This document shows positions 47,820 to 58,373 of a stretch of 64,000 bases of DNA, in pieces. The stretch comes from Lutraria lutraria. Its lineage: Eukaryota > Mollusca > Bivalvia > Venerida > Mactridae. Positions within the stretch are counted from its first letter, which is position 1. Each line of letters begins with the position of its first letter. The notes beneath the pieces are model-generated. The model was not told the DNA's origin, ran no database searches, and saw nothing but the letters and a program-made list of their open reading frames with translations. The stretch is from positions 27,205,912 through 27,269,911 of the forward strand of contig OZ026848.1 in the NCBI GenBank assembly GCA_964023205.1. Direction: 5' to 3'. The translations under genes and the position numbers were made by a program.

Positions 47820-49764
47820 ACAAGTCTGTGTGCATAAATTACACCTAATTTATTTTTATATATACGTATTAAGTTACAGCTATTACTATTGACTAATTAA
47901 AACATTAAACCAAAACAGACTATCATAAAATAAAATAGAATGATTCCAGTCACAGACATAAACTAAACAAAAAACCTACTAAATCGGTCAACGGTCCAAA
48001 GTATTTTATCTGAGTCCAAAAGTGAAATTTCTGGCTATTTATAGTCTATCTGGCCGTATTCCATCAGCGCTTAGTGGAAAATACGGCAGAGTAAATAATG
48101 ACGTCATAAGTTTACACCGGCGGAAAACGATGCAGCATTCACAGCGGAATTACTGCAGAATTTGGCAGAGTAACCAAATTACGCCGAATAATAAAAATAC
48201 TAAAGAGAATCAGTTACTTGAAACATAAAATATAAAAAATTAACAAAGAATACCTGTATGACGACATACTTGCAGAAGATACTAATATTTACACCAGTTC
48301 GCATGACGTCACACAAATGTGTATATGTCATACACACAAATATGAATGGAAATATGTTGATAAACACAGACTTAAACATCAATAAATCTCGGGTGAAGGG
48401 GAAAACCACTGACTAAATACTACAGATAAAGTATGATAACATAAGTTCGAATCATGCTACAACCTTAAGAAATGACGAACAGACAGAGAGCGGGAAACTT
48501 CCTAAAAATACGTTTCGTGAACGATACCCCCACTCTGTAAAAACTAACGAGATGAGAGTCGAGAGTATTCCCTGAAGACGAAAAATACTTAACAGCAGTG
48601 TTAAACATTGGAGCCCCACAATATATGCCGAAAAGCTAAAAAAGGTTAATAGACTTGGTCCATTTTGTATGAGAATACTAACGTGAGTAAATTGGATTGG
48701 CAGTCCAGATGCCCCTGGCACTCATGAACGGTGGTTTCTGATTCAGTTAATAATTCTAAAATAGTCCTTTCCCGCTCTCTAAGTTAACGTGCAGTTTCAA
48801 TCCAATCGTCGCCTGATAACTTTGAAGGGCGTATTAATACAGATCATAATTTGCAAAATTACTTTTGCAATATAAACATTACAGTGAATTCTGAAAATGG
48901 AACTTCTCTTCAAATGGTCGAAGTGGACAAGAATTAAAACTCAACAGTATGATAAATTATTCACGTCAATAAAAGTATGTGAAACATGTAATTGAAGTAG
49001 TTTTCAAAGAAGTTCTGCGTTGATGATAGGGTTGGTTAAACATTACAATTCCTTCAAAGAATTAGGTAAAGTAACATCACATTATAGAATTAGCTTAAAT
49101 AGCCATTGAACGATTAGGTCCACAGAAGAAACACTGTTCCTGTATACAGTAACACCTTATTTCAACTATATTTGGGACTATAACACTTAGGAATGAAGTG
49201 ACAGGCATGTCTAAACATTCATTGACTGTTTTATGGAAACATAATGGACATGTGTCTTGTTTTGTTGAATTTAGACAAAAACTTGCTTGACTTCATAATA
49301 ATTCGTTCAGACACTAAACGTCATTTGTTCAACGCGATTTCATGAAATTGCTTTTGATGAATTTCCAGATAGGATATTATGTCTCCACATAAGATATGAT
49401 TTTGCGCCATTTTCCGTCCCGGAAGTAAATGAATTGTACTCTTAAGCGGAGGCCATGCTATTATAGATCAACCTCGTCAAATAGCCTAATTAGAAATCAT
49501 TTATAGGACAATCTTCATCATTTGTGAACGGTTTTGCTCTTGGTGTACTTTTATTGATATTCTTCGCGGTATTCTTCTCTACCTTTGTTACTTTGTTTAC
49601 CACAAGATATTTTCATGATAAAATCAGTTCTACAAGAAGAATTCAATGTATTTTATGTATGTTTGAAGAGAAGCCAATTTGCCTCTTACCATTATATGCT
49701 GTAGATCATGGTCTCGAACATAGAGATAAATTATACTTATTGGTTATCGTTATGTTTCTCCTTT
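47820..49764. other. No recognised gene; one small hairpin
   Basis: 48053-48087 forms a hairpin (gccgtattccat / gtggaaaatacggc). The hydrophobic minus frame 48452-48721 and the plus frame 49524-49784 have no recognised homologue and no supporting splice structure. Confidence 0.4.
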
Positions 49765-50358
49765 CGTGGTCGAGTGGTCTTTGACAGGTAACCACTAGCT
49801 CTTCATTGCTGAGAGTTCGATTCCATGGTCGAGTGATCTTTGACAAGTAACCATGACTACCCCTTCATTGCTGAGAGTTCGATTCCATGGTCGATTGGTC
49901 TTTGTGATAACCACTAGCCCTTTATTGCTGAGAGTTCGATTCCATGGTCGAGTGGGTCTTTGACAAGTAGCCACTAGCCCTTCATTGCTGAGAGTTCGAT
50001 TCCGTGGTCGAGTTGTCTTTGTGATAACCACTAGCCCTTTATTGCTGAGAGTTCGATTCCATGGTCTAGTGGTCTTTGTGATAACCACTAGCCCTTTATT
50101 GCTGAGAGTTCGATTCCATGGTCGAGTGGGTCTTTGACAAGTAACCATGACTACCCCTTCATTGCTTAGATTTCGATTTCGTGGTCGAGTTGTCTTTGAC
50201 AGGTAACCACTAGCCCTTCATTGCTGAGAGGTCGATTCCATGGTCGAGTGGTCTTTGACAAGTAACCATGACTACCCCTTCATTGCTGAGATTTCGATTT
50301 CGTGGTCGAGTTGTCTTTGACAAGTAACCACTAGCCCTTCGTTGCTGAGAGTTCGATT
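49765..50358 (+). repeat. Tandem array of ten tRNA-like SINE heads
   Basis: Ten units of about 57-62 bp start near 49766, 49827, 49888, 49946, 50004, 50061, 50118, 50181, 50241 and 50302. Each has an A-box-like 'tggtcgagtggtc' (variants 'tggtcgattgg', 'tggtcgagttg') and, about 35 bp on, a B-box-like 'gagttcgattcc'. This is the head of the family-2 SINE. The last unit runs directly into a SINE body at 50359. A 117-codon minus-strand open frame here is a by-product of the repetition. Confidence 0.85.
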
Positions 50359-50510
50359 CCCACCAAGGACAAAGCAACTTTCAAATATGAGGACGCTGTC
50401 CAGCTAACTTAATGATGGTGGGTGGTTATACTTAGATGTACACATGCGGTCTTCCTCAACTGATTAAGCTTGAGAAGTCGCGAAATAATCCTGAATATTT
50501 CGTGAGCAGT
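50359..50510 (+). mobile_element. SINE body (family 2) following the tandem heads
   Basis: 'gtccagctaacttaatg', then 'ggtcttcctcaactgatta' and 'gcttgagaagtcgcgaaata', align with the bodies at 7270-7478 and 12391-12591. Together with the preceding array this reads as a single SINE whose head has been multiplied. Confidence 0.7.
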
Positions 50511-51140
50511 ATCAACTTACTTGACAAAAACAGAATAAGTAGCTTTGACATAAATTGGTCATGTTACATTGTATATTTGTAAGGCTTCCATTCTTGTTAA
50601 CATCAATTAAGCCGTTCCGTATTTACTTCGAATTTGCATGATAGATCATAAATCCCTTTGGTTGGTGCTGACTATTCCCTCTGTCTTATGGCAGAGATTT
50701 GCTTATTCATCCTGATAAGACACCAATCCCTGATTGCTAGACTGTTTGCCAATGAAGTAGAATACATGATAAGTTACACATAAATACACTGGTTGAACTG
50801 TAATTTCTCAGTGTCGTCATATTTCGAAACTCGAAGATCTGCGGCCATTTCACGACCCTATTAGAACATGTTGATATAAATGTAGCGACTGTATGTAACA
50901 TAAGTGTGGACTTCCAACACCATCTGATGTAGGAAAAAATAATTTCTTATAATACTTGAGTATACAAGAAAGTAAAAATGTGTCAAAAGGCAAATATTAT
51001 GCGATTAATTTTACTTTTTTTTCTGTTTTATCTATTGTTTAACGGCCCATCCGACAGCTATGGTCTTTTCCGAGCTGCATCAGAGAGAGTGGACAGACGA
51101 CACATGAGAAACGGGCATTTATATCCCTTCTCTTTTCTAA

Positions 51141-51190
51141 TAGTTTTTCCTGGTTCTTTATCGTGCCCGGTGTAAAGCACCGATACAGTG
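51141..51190 (+). repeat. Dispersed repeat fragment shared with 7118
   Basis: 'gtttttcctggttctttatc', then 'cccggtgtaaagcaccgata', matches the left-flank copy at 7118-7176. No ends defined. Confidence 0.5.
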
Positions 51191-51832
51191 TCCCTCGACC
51201 TTTTTACTGTTATTTTCTAGAACTAGTACTTGGAATAGTGGTTGTGATGTCGGAACACCTTTTTCTAAGACACCGAACATATAGACACAGCAGCACACCA
51301 CCGGTATATAATTGAAATACTGTTGAAATCAGACGTCAATAAATAATTATTTATTGGCATGTCATGGAGGTTTTACCCTTAGATAACAAAAAAAAAACTC
51401 TTCATTTATAATTTGATAATAATGTGTTTCGAAATGATCCAAGCCAAGACCTTTCATTACTTTCCGCTACTTTTTTACGAAATTGATAACCCTATGGAAG
51501 GATGATAACATACATTATAATCACAGACAGTCACTTTAATGTCTCTCGTTTTGATCTTTTGAGGAAAATCGATTCCAAATCTAGAAATGAATTTCTTACA
51601 ATTATCATAGTAAGGAATAAAAAAGGTCGTCATCGCAACGTTATTTTTTGTATATTTTAACATTATTATTATGACTATATCTGATGCCCGATGTTAGGCG
51701 ATTTTAAATTACTAGTAAACATTAAACAACTATGATATGCAGCGAAAGTTACTTTCAATGATCAAATATTGGTAGTTGTGGATATGTTATCTAGGTATGA
51801 TACAATTGATTTTTTATGATGCGTTTCCTTTT

Positions 51833-52075
51833 TATACGCCCGTTTGAAAACACCCATGGCGGGCGGGCGGCGTCCACAACGTTGTCCGCTCTCTAATTCA
51901 AACAGTTTTATTCTGATCCTCACCAAAGTTGATGGAAATGTTTATGGCCATGAGTTCTCGGTCAAGTTCGATATCCGGCCCAGGCACTTCTGAGTTATGC
52001 GCCTTGACGCTTTGAAAAAAAAGAATTTTGACGGGCGTATTTTGTGACCTGGTACTCTTGTTAATGTCTGCTATA
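51833..52075 (+). repeat. TATACGCCCG...CTCTTGTT bivalve repeat
   Basis: The start 'tatacgcccg' is inverted near the end as 'cgggcgtat' (52033). A GGGCGGGCGGCG tract and 'ccgctctctaattcaaac' follow the start, and it finishes 'gacctggtactcttgtt'. It resembles the truncated 28928-29100 copy and the tail of 1-750. Non-coding. Confidence 0.65.
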
Positions 52076-54407
52076 CACATGTGTGAATTGTCATTTTTTA
52101 AGGATAGCCTGATACGAGGATATTTGATGAAATAGGAAATCTTTGACTAGTTTCTACGTAAGGAATGCTTATTTTTCTAGATATATATCAAAATGTTTCA
52201 TGTTTCACTGCACGATTTCACAGTTTGACTTCTCTGTATTGTTAAGTATTGTTTAGCAAGATTGAAATAGAAACGCATAAGATCGGTTTAACACCTTTAA
52301 CACCTTTTGTTGATCAACCCGATCTGACATCGTATTATACGACTTATCCTTGAAATAAAAATACCAGTAATCAACAAGCACTGCAATGGAATGGAAGTGT
52401 GAACTATCACATCAGTCTTATAGATCTATGCAATGTTAGTTTATTTAGATGTCTTAGAGATGCGTGCCCAATTGGCTACAAGTAATTTTCTAAAATTACG
52501 GAAGTTTCAGTATTGTAAAATACCATGGGTCTGTAGAGGGGTTTATATATCTAACAACTATTTTGAATTCCATTTGACGTATATGTAAATTTTAAGGTCG
52601 ATATCGTAATTTTACGGTAAAAGCCCCGGCAGCTGACTGCCAGGCAAAGTGCAAGTTTATATAATTTCAGTTTCCATGAGCACTTTCAGTGCTTTAATTT
52701 TCTAAACAGCCTCATGGAAATATTCTGAGTGCCAGAAAAGAGAATTGTTCATCTTATAATTTGGTAGCAGTTATTTTAATCCATAGAAAGTATTCAGTGT
52801 GTTTGTCAACTTGCATTTATCCAGCAGAACTCGTAAATCAAATAGTCTTTGCTGAATCAGTTCAGATACAGTGAAAATTCTAACACACTTTAACATGAGC
52901 GTTTTTATCCCATAGCCGATATTTAGGCAATATTTGAATTGACAGTTGAAGACTTCGTTTTCCAGTTGTCTTGGGAAAGGCACTTACCAAATTATTTCAA
53001 GCTCGGCTAAAGATTCTTCTCTTCCAGAGCAGCCCTTACGCAGTCTACTTTTGTAAATGCAAGTTGTATTTCTATAATGATTCCAAAGTTTCTTAAGAAG
53101 CCTTCGAGTTTGTGATTTCTTCATTAAGTCGGCCGTGCATACTTTGAATGATAAGCTTAATTTTCATATAATAGGAACAAACAATTGATAGCAATTCCCT
53201 AAAAACGGCTGGGTTGCAAATACGCGACCGACCCGTTCTAAAACCCAGCGACCCAATTTTATAGCGACCATGGCAAAAGAAAGATTGTTCATTCTTAATT
53301 CAAGATTTCCGTATTTAATATTTCCATAATGCCAACATAAAATAACTTATTACCTACCTGTTGAAAATTGAGTCGCATACCCACATTTTTGTTTTTCGGT
53401 ACGAACACAAAGTTAAGACCATTTCTCAACAATCGGCCGGGAAATTTTTTCTTACTTACCGAAGATTATTAATATTAACCTTCTGTCTACGAGAATAGTT
53501 CCAATACTTCAATTCAGTGGCATAAATATAAATTCAAATATCACGTTTAGGCTTTAATATGTATGTATGGAAAAATTGAAAATTCATCTTTTCAAAAACA
53601 GCAATGTGTTGATCAATCCTAATTTTTATTCTAAAATGATTTCTATGGTTTGGCATTGTTATACTCTTCAAATCAAAGATGAAGGTTCCGCTTTTTTTAC
53701 GCGATTCAATATATTATTCTATTAGTTTACGTTGATTTGTATTTTCTGTAATTTTCTCAATCATAAAATCAAACCACCAAGGGTGTCATATTTGGTTTTG
53801 TTCTTTTTTAAAAGCGGTCAATGACATAATTGCTGAAATTTGACCTCGTCTGTGTTCATTGATTATTTATTTAAACATCGTATATATTTTGCGGGTTTTA
53901 TGTTGTTGCTGTTTGTTGTGCTCTTTCTCGACGTCTGACATAAAGTTCACATTTAAGTACAGTATTATCTCTCATCAATTCTACGATCGCATCATTATAT
54001 CGACCATTAACGTGTAGACCGGTTGTCAATTTTAACTCTTTATTTCAGACAATCCTTTTATTAAAGCTGGTTTATATGCTTCCGTAAGTGGTATTCATTT
54101 CTTCATTTATATATGAGAACGTTAATTAAATGGCAAGTATCCCTTGATATAAATAGGTTACTGGGTCAATATATTGGATACTTATCAGGGTCTTAATACT
54201 TGTATGTCAAATATCCCTTCCTTTCATTAAGCTCTTGTCATGTGCAAAAGATCGCTATAAATGAATATTTTCTCGGACTGTACAGTGAATTTGATATCAA
54301 TCTAAATCTTCCGGTAATTCTCGACGATGTTTGCAGTCCAGTAGATACATAAACAAATCACTCACATAGTCTTGACAGGCATTTTGATTAAAACGATAGC
54401 TTTTTAT
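52076..54407. other. No recognised feature
   Basis: AT-rich. No supported genes or bounded repeats. Confidence 0.4.
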
Positions 54408-54455
54408 GCCCCCGACATCTAATGATGCGGAGGGGGGGGGGGGGGGGGGCATTTA
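54408..54455 (+). repeat. TATGCCCCCG repeat end with an 18-G run
   Basis: 'tttatgcccccgacatc' followed by 'gatgcggagg' and an uninterrupted run of 18 G (54432-54449), then 'cattta'. This looks like the 5' hairpin of a GCCCCCG-type repeat in which the G arm has expanded. The run could form G-quadruplexes and its length may be uncertain in assembly. Confidence 0.85.
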
Positions 54456-55731
54456 GTGATTGCATTGTACGTGGTTAAGTTGTAGCAATTATGTGTATTT
54501 GAAACTTTGCTTTTACTTTATATACATTGACCTCATCCAGATGCTAAGTTATATACGTTTTTTAAAACGCAGCTTTTGTGCAATGTACTTCTTTCTCAAT
54601 CCCTGATTTTCTTTAAATATATTCTACTTTTTACTCTGCTGTATATACGAGTCAAGCAGAAAGCGTTGTGTTGATGCAATGTTCTATAATATAAAACACG
54701 TTCCTGCTCGTAGCATTCGAAAAACTTAACAAATAAACCAAATATAAATCAACTATTTAAAAGACACGTTATTACTTTATGTACAGATAGCACTGAAGTA
54801 TGTAGTGTACAAGGTAAAATATACATCGATCAACTAACGAACCACACGATGGTCTCATATCTAATTTAGAAGAGGTGCAAAAACTCTTCTTAATAAAGAT
54901 AATTGTGATTGATGGTAAAAAGTTCTGGACCGGGTACAATTTTTGTTCCTCATTCTTTGAAAATATACGCTTGAGATGACTGTATGTGACCTGGCTACCA
55001 ATGCGGCTGCGAGCACGCGTAGATCTATTTTCTGGTTGCAATTTGCCTAATGTTGGTGCATCAGAATATATTTTATTGAAGAAAGTGTTGTGTGGATGCA
55101 ATATTCTATGAAACCCGTTTCCCGCTCATTGCAAATATCTTTGAAGTGTTTCTTGTCTTCGCGCGATTGTTAGCCAAACTCTATTCTAATTAAACACATT
55201 TGGGAATTGAACGTTTCAATATGCATCGACTTTCTGTTTGTCAATTTTGTCCAAATGTCACGTAGCTCAAAATTGATTAGTTCCGTTAAGTATTTGATTG
55301 AATACAAAACCACGTACCTGTCAATTAGTTGTATTTTGACGTATTAATTCACACGTTCGGCGCAATTTCGCTCGAATATGTTTGGCAAAATTTTCAGCAT
55401 TGGTAACCTTAAAGTGAAACGCAAGGCTATTTTTGCTAGCATTTCTGAATTAATGCAATGTAATTTAAGTCGGTAGTATGATTAACGTGGACTGAAATAT
55501 AATTAGTATTCTAATTTAAAAATTAATCCTGCAGAATGATGAAGTTTTTTTTTACCTGGGGTTTAATATCACACAAACAGCCTTTGGTATTTGGCGATTT
55601 CCAGCATTAACAGTGTATGAAGACTCCATGCCCCAGTTTTACAAAGTATTTTTTGCTCAAACTCAACTTATTTATTAAACAATAATTTCTCTGTTTTATT
55701 TGATGCAATTCAGAATGTGGTATTAAAAGAT
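54456..55731. other. No recognised feature
   Basis: A 109-codon minus-strand frame at 54772-55101 has no recognised domain. Nothing else is seen. Confidence 0.4.
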
Positions 55732-55951
55732 GTTTTTGTTTGTTTATAAAGAGTTTTACGCCCCTTTTCAACAGTCAGGAACATATGCGGCGGACAGTTC
55801 ACCTAACCATCGTTCCTGCGAAGAACCAGTACTAGACTCCCATCCTCCGTAAGCAACTGTCATCTTTCTCACATATAGAGACATGGTCGTTAGCTGGGTT
55901 CGAACCCATGACCCTTTATTGGTAAAAGGTTACAGTGATTTGAAGTCAGGG
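55732..55951 (-). mobile_element. tRNA-derived SINE (family 1), 5'-truncated
   Basis: On the minus strand it starts at 'ccctgacttcaaatcactg' (after the A-box), has a B-box 'gggttcgaacccag', the body 'aggatgggagtct' and 'gaactgtcc', and the tail 'aaaaggggcgtaaaactc' then 'tttataaacaaacaaaaa'. The truncation is about 60 bp from the start of the solo foldback arm at 56010. Confidence 0.78.
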
Positions 55952-56009
55952 TATTAAACAAAGGTACAAAGATATATATACACTGTATACTTTATTTCAA
56001 TAAAATTGA

Positions 56010-56422
56010 TTGCGTTCAGGGTGTAAAATTTAAAAGCTTTAAAACATCTACTACAAGGGATTTTGATGAGGAAATAATGGATATACATGAGCTTTACATT
56101 CTCCATACACGTGGACAAGTATTTTTGTCGATTCATTCATTTATACGGAATAATCGTTCAGTTTTCTCGCTTCGTTTTTCAAAAAACTCAACACGTGATG
56201 TTCAGACATTGATTTTGTTAAAACGGCGTGGTTTGATACAAAACGATTATTAGCCGCCGACTGCCGTTTTAAAGTTCTTTCATTTGATGTATACTATTGT
56301 GTAGAGGACGTCGTATTTAAAAAGTTTGAACCAAAAACAAACGACACCTACCTCACAACATTTATCCGTCCGCCATCTTGTAAACACCGTTGACTTTTTG
56401 CGTACAGTGCTACCACACAGTG
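56010..56422 (-). mobile_element. Solo arm of the foldback-like element (copy A)
   Basis: Nearly identical to the outer 400 bp of the right arm at 59940-60348, in the same orientation, and inverted relative to 58374-58770. It ends at the same outer terminus, 'ccacacagtg', at 56422. The inner part with 'tgtacgcaacggag' repeats is missing except for a worn 'gcgttcag' at 56012. Relative to the other arms it lacks three bases near 56090. Confidence 0.85.
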
Positions 56423-57183
56423 TTTATGCGGAATTTGACTGTGATGTGTCAGCGAAAGATCGTCTTGTAACGATAATTTGATATAACTCTGCTGTTCTTA
56501 AGATCATTCTAAATGACATACACGTACCAAAACATGCGGACAATCGAAGTGTATGCCAAATTGCTTTTATGCGTGGTTTGAGTGGGTTAAATAAGTAGTT
56601 AAGTCAAATCCTAAAATGCTCTTGTAAAAATAACGCTCATTTTCACAACACTGTCAAACGGTTTGGACAAAAAAGTAAAAGTGTAGAGGGCCTTCAGTGA
56701 CAAAACTCTGAACCGGGGGTGGCTCTTTATGCAAGCAGTTGCAACAGTTATGTGGCCTTAACAGAAAACAATAAATAAATAAAGCACTTACATGGTGTTT
56801 TCCTAGTTCAAATGACAGAAAACGCGCTTGTTTCGAGAACTTTGTGACGTCACTAGGTCACGTGGATTCTCCACACTGGCAGTGTAAGGTTTGGCTGAAA
56901 TCCAATTGTGTCGGTCCGGAACGGATTCATGTACGGACTATAATTTTGGTCGGAAGGATCGCATTACACACGCACGCTCATTTGCTCACACTGGTCACAG
57001 GAGAATACTCGTTGCTGATTGGATTAGGCACGACACGTCATAGAAAAGTATATTTGCGCGGCGTTTCTAAAGAGAAAGTTACTATGAAATTTGGGGATTT
57101 GTAAGAGCTACATAGACCAGTAAACACGCCATTTTTATTTCTTCAAAACGGATTTAGGGCAGAATAGAAATACTTTCAAATTA

Positions 57184-57358
57184 CAGTGCAACCTTTCCAA
57201 AGCAACACCTTTAAGGTGATGCAAAAGTATATTGTTGTTGAAAGATTGTTATTCTATAGAGGTTAAATTAATAATTAAAGCATGCAATGGAAAAAAAGCA
57301 TGCTGTTGTTGAAGGGAGGTTGTTGCTCAAGAGAGGGCCGCTCTGGAAAGGTTTTCTG
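57184..57358 (-). mobile_element. Pogo/Tigger-like MITE, copy 3 (inverted)
   Basis: 175 bp with TA on both sides. The plus strand starts CAGTGCAACCTTTCC and ends GGAAAGGTTTTCTG. The order of internal parts ('gcaacacctttaagg' first, 'gagagggccgctctgg' last) shows it is reversed relative to copies at 3353 and 14095. Confidence 0.8.
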
Positions 57359-58049
57359 TATCTGATATATGTTGACGTTGAAGATTAAGCATCTATATTA
57401 ACAACAATTGAAGGGTTATTTATTTTGACATTTGTCATTAATTTTCGTCGGGCATTCGGAAATTAATTGTCGTCTGACATATTGCCTGACGTTTATCTAG
57501 ATTTCTACAGATATAATTTCTGATTGAAATAAAAGGTAATTTGTTTTTACCCCCCTGGTCATAATAGGCCTAATGAAATTCGAGGTTATTGTTTTCAGTT
57601 ATAAATAGAGTACGATACGAGATAAACTTTCGTAACAATACTAACGTGGTCTATTTATCAAGGTGGGATATAAAAGAAACATTGATAACAGGACCGAACA
57701 TATTTGGTCCTTATAAAGAGGTGTTTAATAATGCAAATATTAAGAGAAGATTTACTGTATTCTTTTCTTAGCTATTGCTATTTCACACTTGAAAACGTAC
57801 TAAGTCGATTATGTTATTTCCCAGAGAAACATTTCTTTGTGGAGAATTCGATATTTATGTGAATACGTACATTATACCTCAGCTGTTGGTATTGTAAGCC
57901 TTTTATTTTAATGTTATATAGTTACGGAACAAAGATATAGCAATGAAGACCTGTCAAGTGTATGACATACGACAAGGATTTGGTTTCTGATAATAATATG
58001 AAACATTATAAACACACGTCATTGCATTCAGTACTGACACTTTAACGAA

Positions 58050-58227
58050 CAGTCCAGCCTGTGAATAAAGGCTATCATTGAGATAGACAAAATATGGACT
58101 GACTTGACAGGTGGCCTTTATTTGGGGGATATTTTGTTCTCAATATTCAATGACGGTTTCTAAATGAATGACCTTTATCCACAAGATGGTCTTTATTTGG
58201 AGGTGACCACTAACACAGGTTTAACTG
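58050..58227. mobile_element. 178-bp pogo-like MITE, CAGT..CCTGTG ends
   Basis: The left end CAGTCCAGCCTGTGAATAAAGG and the inverted right end (complement CAGTTAAACCTGTGTTAG) resemble pogo/Tigger termini. TA follows the right end; the left flank is AA rather than TA. Internal 'ggcctttatttgg' motifs also occur at 8466 and around 1600-1690. Confidence 0.65.
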
Positions 58228-58373
58228 TATGTGATTTTACTGAGCCTTCCAAACAAGTTTTTACCTCAAATCGATTTCGATACAAACGCTCACTTTTAAC
58301 ATCTGCGCTTAGATAAGTCTGAACTCTGTCTTCAAGTATCAAATCATTTTCTAATAACCCTCGGGACAATATA

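Noticed and set aside
48452..48721. 89-codon hydrophobic minus-strand frame resembling a membrane protein
   Set aside because: Hydrophobicity arises easily in AT-rich antisense frames; no homologue recognised and no continuing exon.
49795..50148. 117-codon minus-strand open frame with repeated RPWNRTLSNKG
   Set aside because: It is a by-product of the ~60-bp tandem SINE heads; units differ in length, so the frame is not maintained across the array.
49765..50358. Tandem functional tRNA genes or a CRISPR-like array
   Set aside because: Units lack paired acceptor and T stems, vary in spacing, and have no unique spacers; SINE-head repeats explain them.
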